From positions 12,494,204-12,558,203 of the forward strand of contig NC_061061.1 in NCBI RefSeq assembly GCF_021917145.1: a stretch of 64,000 bases of DNA, given 5' to 3'. This document shows positions 57,079-64,000 of this stretch, piece by piece (within the stretch, counting starts at the first letter, position 1; each line of letters begins with the position of its first letter). The position numbers were made by a program, and so were the translations under genes. Below the pieces are notes generated by a model. That model saw only the letters and a list, made by a program, of their open reading frames with translations, made no database searches and was not told where the DNA came from. The DNA is from Hypomesus transpacificus. Lineage: Eukaryota; Chordata; Actinopteri; Osmeriformes; Osmeridae.

Positions 57079-58650
57079 ATGAACATCCTCCCAAAAAAGA
57101 GCTGGCATGTACGAAACAAAGATAACATCGCGCGCGTTCGGAAAGACGAGGCGCAAGCTGCAGAAGAGGAACGCGAGGTTCAAAGACGAGTGGAGCGTGC
57201 AGAGCAGGAGGTAAACAACCATATCAACGTTGGTCAGCCTCGAAAATGTAGGCCTGTAGCAAAGATTGTAGATTGCCAGCAAGCTACTCATGTCGATGTT
57301 TGATTGTAATATGCTATTGTCTGTCAATTTCTCTATCTCTTTATATTTATAAACTGAATTTATTTGTTAATGAATAGGAAGTTAACTTAAGAGTTTGAGT
57401 TCCAACGGTGATCCTGTCAATCAACTATTTGTGTTTTAAATCATCATATTTGAAAGTTGAAAACGTGGCTTTTACGGATTTGTCGTTCCTCTCTCTTTTC
57501 CTTGCAGGCACGGACACAGTTTCTCAGACAGAAGTCTCGAGCTTCTCTTCAACAGACAGATGGATGGAAAGATCAGGGAGAAAAATCCGATGCCGGAAGA
57601 GAAGTGATCGAGCACCTAAATCTGTTTCCTCTCGAGGATTCAGCGGAGAAGAAAGGAAACGAGGACTATCTTAAAGACAAGAAGGATGAAACGGTGACAG
57701 CCCTGCGTCTGTTTCTTACAGTCTTTACTTTTTTTTTAAATCTCTGTTGAAAATATGTCCTTTCACACACACAGCTTGCTGTTTCATTGTGTCTTCATAC
57801 TTCATACAAAATGCAAAACATTTTTCTGCATGTTAACATTATAGCTTATAACATCAAAATGCTGCATAATTTGGTGCTACCCAATATTCCAACCGGACCA
57901 TCCCCTATGGAACAAACCTAGGAGGGTCAACGTTTGCCAATCTCTTCCTCCTCTGCGTTTAGGAGCGTCAGGAAAGAGCCATCGGGCTGCTGGTCTCTCT
58001 TGGTCCACAACCGGGGACGGAGGTGACACCGTGGTACATGAAAACTGGCCAGGAAAAAGAAGAGGTGAAGAAGGATGTGAAAGAGAAGAATGAAAAGGAC
58101 AAGGGAAAGAAACAACCCTTAAGTGAGGAAGAGAAGGAGAAGAGAGATAAGAGACTGAAGGACCTCTTGGATCCTTTAAAAGACATGAAGAAGGCTTTGG
58201 CAAAACAGGGTAGAAAAGAACACAAAAGGAAAGAGAGAAGGGACAGAGGGGAGAAGATAAGCGGTGGAGAGAGGTGAGAAACCATGTTTATTTTTTTACA
58301 ACAATCTTAACAGATATAATGGACGCTATGATCTAGTATGTCGTTTGACTACCTGCCAGTACATCAGGCTCAAACGTAAATGTCGATTCTTCAACAGAAA
58401 CGTGTTGAACGCTAACATCCCTTTCTGTCCCAGCTCTATCGAACGCTTGCGAGCGGAGCGATTGCAGAGGGAGGCGGAGGAGAAGAGAAAAGCCAAAGCT
58501 CTGCTGGATCAGAAGAACGGAGGGAAAGAGAAGGAGCGAGAGAAGGAGGTGGAGGAGAGAGACAGGCCCTACAACAGTGGCTTCTTCCCGGAGTTAGCCC
58601 GCAAGCGTCAGCGGAGAGATCGGGACAGCTGGAGAGACGGCTTGATCTGA
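57079..58650 (+). CDS. leng1: Leukocyte receptor cluster member 1
   Basis: Four exons: 57079-57210, 57508-57693, 57963-58273 and 58434-58650 (stop TGA). They join in frame to 281 residues (human about 264). It starts [20 protein letters not shown], the conserved Cir_N-type N-terminal motif (KSWHV.N..N...V..DE) of CIR/CWC25-like nuclear proteins. The next part is a charged coiled coil ([20 protein letters not shown]). Then come the WYMK motif and long Lys/Glu-rich stretches, and the end is [24 protein letters not shown]1 is a little-studied nuclear protein; a splicing-related role is suggested by the domain only. Poly(A) signal AATAAA near 58673. Confidence 0.94.
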
Positions 58651-60170
58651 AGTCACCTAGACATACTTTGTAAATAAAGCAATTACTACAGATCGAGCAC
58701 ATGGGCATGGAGGTGGTGGTTTGTTGATTTATCCTGGAGATGCGTCTTTGATAAAGATGACATCCATTTCATGCCACATTCTTATTTATTTGATTTGTTT
58801 ATCAAGTGTGACTGTCGATTAAAAGAAAAATATAAAAGTTCTGTCTGGAGTTTCTATTTAGGAGTGAATGGAAATGTGTGTCCAGTTGATACCCTCTGTT
58901 CATGATTGTGTGATTTTCCCAAATTCTATACAGGGAGTCAGGTGGCTGAACGGTGAGGGAATCGGGCTGGTAATCTGAACACGCCAGTTCGATTCCCGGC
59001 CGAGCCAAATGACGTGTCCTTGGGCAAGGCACTTCACCCTACTTGCCTCGGGGGGAATGTCTCTGTACATATTACTGTCAGTTGAATGTCAACTTACATA
59101 TTACTGTAAGTTGCTCTGTATAAGAGACTGGTAAATGTAAATAACAGCCTTTCTCTGTCTAAATCAACTCCGCTCCCTGTGTATCAGTTCTGGAGACCAG
59201 AAAAGGTCTTGTCAGCGGGCAAAATGATAAGCTAATTGTGACTGTTTGACATTGTAAGTTATAACAGCTTGATTTCTAACATAAAAATTAACCCAGGCAA
59301 AAAAGCATTGCAATAGTCTTACCCTTTTACCTTTTTTAAATTGTGTAATTTCAAGAAACGTGGAAAGCATCGTTATTTTTGTTTAATTGTTAATTATACT
59401 TAAAAGCAGTGATTTTAAGTAATTCAACTATTATGCAGTTAGCCAAAAAACGAAATTAGCAGAACAAACTATATTAAAATATATATTATTATATTAGGCC
59501 TATATATAAGTCCACTGCAAACCATTCAATAGCATTTTAATACATTCTAGAATCCTGTAATGACCTGTCTCGAAGAAAACTATTGTGAATCCTGTTTCCA
59601 GGCAATAATAAACGCAATTTCGGGATAGTTGGGAAATTAGGTATTGTCATCACATGAAATTCACAAATCTGTGAGACAGCGCGAGCTAGACAGACGCACA
59701 ATCCTTGTAGACGCACATATTAGAATTTGCACAAATCACCAGCTAACCATGATCATGCAAGCTCAGTTGTGTCTGACGTAGTCAAGATTTAACAGGAGAA
59801 AATAGACGCGCACACAGTGTCTGTGAGAGGAGAAAGACACAAAAGGGAAAATAGCGGATGATTTTGACCTCGGTGGAGTTTTTTGTTTGTTTTTGTCGCC
59901 GTTTTGGCAAACGGACAGCAAAATAACTGGGTTCGCGATGAGTGGTCGTTTAGGTTGACTGGACAGACGGTACGTACAATAGAGAGTCCCTCACACCGTG
60001 TTTAATTGCGGATTAGGAGGATCAAACGGGAACCGCGAGCACAACAACAACGTTCTTTATTAGGAGGAGAGACCGCACGAGATAAGGAGACCATATACGA
60101 TAGACTGTAGCGAAGAGAGGGAGAATACAGAAAGCATCGCTCGAATGGTTGTGCCGTGGATCCCGCGACG
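58651..60170. other. leng1 3' end, SINE and lmtk3 5' region
   Basis: The leng1 poly(A) signal and a SINE (58931) are followed by A/T-rich DNA. About 59650-60170 probably holds the lmtk3 promoter and 5' UTR. No coding exon is visible. Confidence 0.5.
58931..59142 (+). mobile_element. tRNA-derived SINE, copy 4 (diverged)
   Basis: Head gggagtcaggtggctgaacg, B box gttcgattcccggccgagcc, block gtccttgggcaaggcacttc, and a rearranged tail with an internal duplication (atattactgt...atattactgtaagttgctct). Confidence 0.85.
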
Positions 60171-63100
60171 ATGCGACGACACTGTTGGATGATAGTGCTA
60201 GCGGGGATGATGTCGTACTTCAACCCAGAGAGAGCCCTTGGAGCCCCGCAGAGAGAAGGTGAGTGGTGACGGTTGGATGCAATTATGCCAGTGATGCTGG
60301 AGAAAGAAGGGAAGCGAAAGGGGGAGGTAGATGGGGGTGTATTGAACATTACGAATACGTGGGGAAATACACAATCTCACTGGCACAGCCTAATAATGTA
60401 AAAATATTTCCCCTTTCTTGCAGACATAAGCGTGTGATAGCGATTACCGTGGAGGTCAATGTAAACAATGGCCACAATACAATCTTGTTCATTATGAGAG
60501 AAAGTGTGTTATTGCTTGTCTGATCGGCCCTGTTTATGAAAGCTAGCTATATAGCACAGTCATTCCAATAGCACAGGAAACCGCCAATATATTATGTTAG
60601 ATAAATTACAGTATGCATTTTTATATTTATAGCATGTATTGTCTTCATTAGAATGCGCTGCAATAGCAACCGCAGAATAGAGCACGTGAGAGCGGCTAGC
60701 GTTGGGATTTTCGAGTGGTTTTTGCCTCACATCATTTGGCATTATTGTATATTGTCCTGTTTGTGTGTGCAGTCATTGTGTTGTGTATTGTTTTGATAAG
60801 AGATGTTGGCACAGGATCGGGTGGTGTAGGCCTCTGTTATGGTCCTAGTCTGTCTGGACATCTGTCTAGGGGTAGATGAGAGAATAGAATTGCCCAATAA
60901 TTTTGCATCTATCTAGTTAACTGAGGATTGCATGCATATTTTCGATAACAGACGAATGTGGATCGATTTGTTTTGGATTTAAATTATATTTTGTGTGAGA
61001 TTTATATATCCCATCCCTAACATGCAGTTGACAGTGAGACAAGGAAATTGTAATTAGTCTTAAATCCGTATGATTTAAATATCTTACCTGTAATGACTGA
61101 TGCTTCAGCTGACACATTTGGTCATGTGTAGTGTTATAAATACCCATATTATTATACTGGATCTCATATAGCAAGGATCTAACACCCCAGACCAGCTATC
61201 TTTGTTGAGGTCATTTGGCTGGTGACCAATCCATCAATGACCTAAAATGCCTATTCGAGATCAGCTTTACAACATCTGCAGAGTTAGAGGCATTGGCAGT
61301 ATCTCTGGCAGGACTTCTAATCACACTTGGCCTGCACAATAATCTGTGAAAACAAACATCAATGGAGGTGTTGTATTTAGACTGTTAAAAAAGTATCTTG
61401 ACACCATCCTTGAAACAGATGGAGCAACTGAGGGATTCACAGTTTTGAATAAATCTCAACTACTAATAATATATCGATTTGAAATGAATATGTAATTGTA
61501 ATGTTATGTCTGGTGGACACAGTATCTCGAACCGCCTTTTTTGTACCCCTTTTTTTGGGACCAGAGATTCAGGGGAAAAAAAGTTTGATTGGTTGTTACA
61601 GGACAGTTGGTATCAAAATAATGTTTTTGCAAGGGTCTTTCATCCCTCTGGCATATGGGATCAGTGACAGCATGTATCTTCTGAGGAAAAGCTCATGGAT
61701 TTTCTTAACATAATTAAATATTTCTGCTGTTTTAATATGTCATTGTTTAGGTTTTAGGATGTGAAGGAATGAAGAAAGGTTCTGTGACAGTATTACAAAG
61801 GGTTTTTAACACCCTTGCCTTACCCTTCTCTTTTTCGCAGATGGTTCGCTTCTCACAATCGACCAAGTTGAGGTACAAATATTAAAGAACGACCCAACCC
61901 CATCCCTAGTCAACCTTAGTCAGTAGTCAACCTTCCTGGTTTGAGTGATTCTTTTCCAATTTTTCCAGCCCTTCCCAATTGGCGTTCTCACCTTTTAATG
62001 GCAACTCCAATTCCTTCCCCTGCTTTTTAACTGTGTTTCTTGAAAGGAATGCTATCTTTGATATTTCCCCCTCCCTCCCGTTCTTTCCTAACTGGATGGT
62101 AGGCTCTCCCAGTTTGAACTTTGACCTCTCCTTTCTTTTATTGACTCAGACGATGGTTCCCTAAACACTTGATTTCTTTTCCTGCTTTCCCCAAATCCCC
62201 AATGCAAGTTGTCCATTGGGGTCCTCTGTTCTGTTCCACACCTCTCTCCACCATCTCAATGACCCAATGGTGTCTTCCTCAAACAATCCCCTAAACATGT
62301 AACTAAATATGTAACCTTCTTCCAGCTCAATGAAACCTCTCTTTACCCACTCACCTGCTCATTCACTGACCCACACGTAAACTTAACAACAGTGTGTGCC
62401 CCTCAGGAATGACCTATGAGACTGAATAACATGCCGTCTCTTCCTCCCTATGTCTCCTCTCTGTGTACTCCACAGTGTCTCAGTCCAGGACGGCCTCCCT
62501 CTCTCCTCCGCCTTACGTCGTCATTCTCATCTCCTGCTCGGGGCTAGTTTCCTTTGTTCTTCTTCTGCTCACCTGCCTGTGCTGCAAGAAAGGAGGAGTG
62601 GGATTCAATGTAAGTCTACATCATGTAAGCGACCTATTCACCCGTCTTGTTTATATTCTATTATCAGTCACGAGTCATGCATGTCTACAGATGGATTCAG
62701 TTATAAGCTGAATCTTGAATCTGCATGAATCTTTTTTGTTGTTGTTGCTGTTGGTATATGGAATGGTAAAGAATCCTCAATGCTTTCAAATGAAGTAGCT
62801 TTGACAGTTTTTTTAACTTTTACCTCGGTTACCCCTTGACCAATCAGGAGTTTGACAATGCAGAGGCGGAGGAGTGTTCAGGTGGTTCCAGCCCTGTGCA
62901 GGAAGACAGCCTGTCTTCCTGCCCCTCTCTCCCGGAGGTCTACACCCTGCCTTTCAGAGCCAGGCCCACCTGTGCTGCCCTGCACGACGCCTCAGGTATG
63001 CCTTCTCCTTTTTGTCTTTCCAGCCACTTAACACCAGACAGACCTCCTAGTAAACTTTTAAATTATTTCACCCTGCCGCGATAGTTAAGGACAGTGTAAC

Positions 63101-63267
63101 AGTGAAAAATGAATAAAAAATCGACGCAATCTTGATCTACCAAATTCATAAATGATTGTCTCCTCTCCGGTCTCTCTCCACTACATTTTAAAGACTCCAA
63201 GTCCCAGTGCTTCCGAAGGCACACTCTCAACTATCTTCAGGAGATAGGAAATGGCTGGTTTGGAAAG
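60171..63267 (+). CDS. lmtk3: Lemur tyrosine kinase 3, 5' part
   Basis: Partial; the gene continues past the window. Exons read: 60171-60258, 62476-62609, 62848-62995 and 63194-63267. They join in frame (phases 1,0,1,0) to the first 148 residues. It starts [20 protein letters not shown] (signal-like). A short luminal part is followed by one transmembrane helix, [27 protein letters not shown], and [20 protein letters not shown]. The start of the kinase domain, [14 protein letters not shown], carries the Gly-rich loop variant GNGWFGK. Human LMTK3 (recalled) has PPYAVVLISCSGLLAF...LLTCLCC and LSYLQEIGSGWFGK, so LMTK3 is preferred over LMTK1/2, and human LMTK3 lies near GRWD1. LMTK3 is a membrane-anchored Ser/Thr-type kinase of neurons. 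The first intron is 2.2 kb. Confidence 0.88.
60259..62475 (+). other. lmtk3: lmtk3 intron 1
   Basis: 2.2 kb without a supported coding exon. A possible small exon at 61842-61873 was considered and rejected on phase. 61850-62400 is C/T-rich (many ttcccc and tctcc runs). No recognised transposon. Confidence 0.5.
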
Positions 63268-63429
63268 GTAAGAGAGTCTCCTCATACACCAGGCACACTC
63301 ACTCCACAGTGTATAGTTTGGATCTCAACGTTTTCTAAGTACCTCTCCTCCTCTTATCTCATCTTAAATCTTCCTCGAGATGGTCTCAGCTTATATCTAA
63401 AGTTGGCTTTGTACCAGCTTGCATGAGTC

Positions 63430-64000
63430 ACCAGTGTCTCTTTCTCTCTCTCTGTATCTTTTTCTGTCTCTCCATCCCTCCCTCTTTCCCTCCCTCTATC
63501 CCTCCCTCCTTCCCTCCCTCTATCCCTCCCTCCCTCTATCCCTCCCTCCCTCTATCCCTCCCTCCCTCTATCCTTCCCTCCCTCTATCCCTCCCTCCCTC
63601 TATCCCTCCCTCTATCCCTCTATCCCTCCCTCTATCCCTCCCTCCCTTCACTCCCTCCCTCTATCCCTCCCTCTATCCCTCCCTCCCTCCCTCTATCCCT
63701 CCCTCCCTCCCTCTATCCCTCCCTCCCTCCCTCTATCCCTCTATCCCTCCCTCCCTCTATCCCTCCCTCCCTCTATCCCTCCCTCCCTTTATCCTTCCCT
63801 CCCTCTATCCCTCCCTCCCTCTATCCCTCCCTCCCTCTATCCCTCCCTCCCTCCCTTCACTCCCTCTCACCCTCCCACCCTCCCTCCCTCCCTTCACTCC
63901 CTCCCTCTATCCCTCCCTCTATCCCTCCCTCCCTCCCTCTATCCCTCCCTCCCTCTATCCCTCCCTCCCTCCCTTCACTCCCTCCCTCCCTTCACTCCCT
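63430..64000 (+). repeat. Pyrimidine microsatellite (ctccctctatccctccct)n
   Basis: Almost pure C/T with regular ctatccctccctcc units and some ttcactccc variants. It starts about 160 bases into the lmtk3 intron after exon 63194-63267 and runs to the end of the window. Confidence 0.95.

Noticed and set aside
57877-58285. Minus-strand open frames opposite leng1
   Set aside because: They are the antisense of the Lys/Glu-rich leng1 exon; the plus strand carries the conserved protein with correct splice sites.
61842-61873. Possible small lmtk3 exon (cag|ATGGTTCGC...GTTGAG|gtacaa)
   Set aside because: It would end in phase 0, but exon 62476 needs phase 1. Joining 60258 directly to 62476 keeps the frame, so the exon is probably not used.

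Overview
The window is teleost (ray-finned fish) nuclear DNA. All genes have spliced vertebrate-type structures with GT-AG introns. Several copies of a tRNA-derived SINE with the fish-type tail 'gtaagtcgctctggataagagcgtctgc' family are scattered through introns, and one gene is the fish-specific rbfox1-like paralogue. I cannot name the species. Exon boundaries below were read by eye from splice sites, reading phase and remembered vertebrate proteins. Every complete gene model closes in frame.

Layout: 19-2605 (+) holds the 3' end of flcn (folliculin). 4962-6903 (+) is a five-exon gene for a small secreted or membrane-anchored protein that I cannot assign with certainty; it looks like a short-chain four-helix cytokine (KITLG/FLT3LG/CSF1 type). 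7989-12023 (+) is grwd1. 13228-14172 (-) is cdc42ep5, an unusually long member of its family. 17350-23350 (+) is leng8 with a long 3' region to about 28300. 31328-39901 (-) is rbfox1l, convergent with leng8, with a long 3' UTR down to about 28634. 41612-43089 (+) is rps9, with two related candidate C/D-box snoRNAs in its introns. 44122-47980 (+) is mboat7, 50726-56244 (+) is a TMC channel-like gene (tmc4), and 57079-58650 (+) is leng1. 60171 to beyond the end (+) is the 5' part of lmtk3.

The gene set is strongly conserved with human chromosome 19q13. RPS9, MBOAT7, TMC4, LENG1, LENG8 and CDC42EP5 all flank the human leukocyte receptor complex, and GRWD1 and LMTK3 lie close together in 19q13.33. 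The genes do not form one pathway: ribosome and ribosome assembly (rps9, grwd1), RNA processing (rbfox1l, leng8, leng1), lipid remodelling (mboat7), membrane (tmc4) and signalling (flcn, cdc42ep5, lmtk3).

The most interesting observations are: (1) the unassigned cytokine-like gene; (2) two paralogous intronic snoRNA candidates in rps9 whose guide matches 18S rRNA; (3) a SINE inserted so close to an mboat7 exon that it supplies the whole upstream 3' splice-site region; (4) an flcn intron whose donor and acceptor sites have each been tandemly duplicated; (5) several RNA-level features of rbfox1l: UGCAUG in a very short RRM intron, a GC-AG intron and a perfect intronic hairpin. Minisatellites and microsatellites are abundant and create long meaningless open frames.
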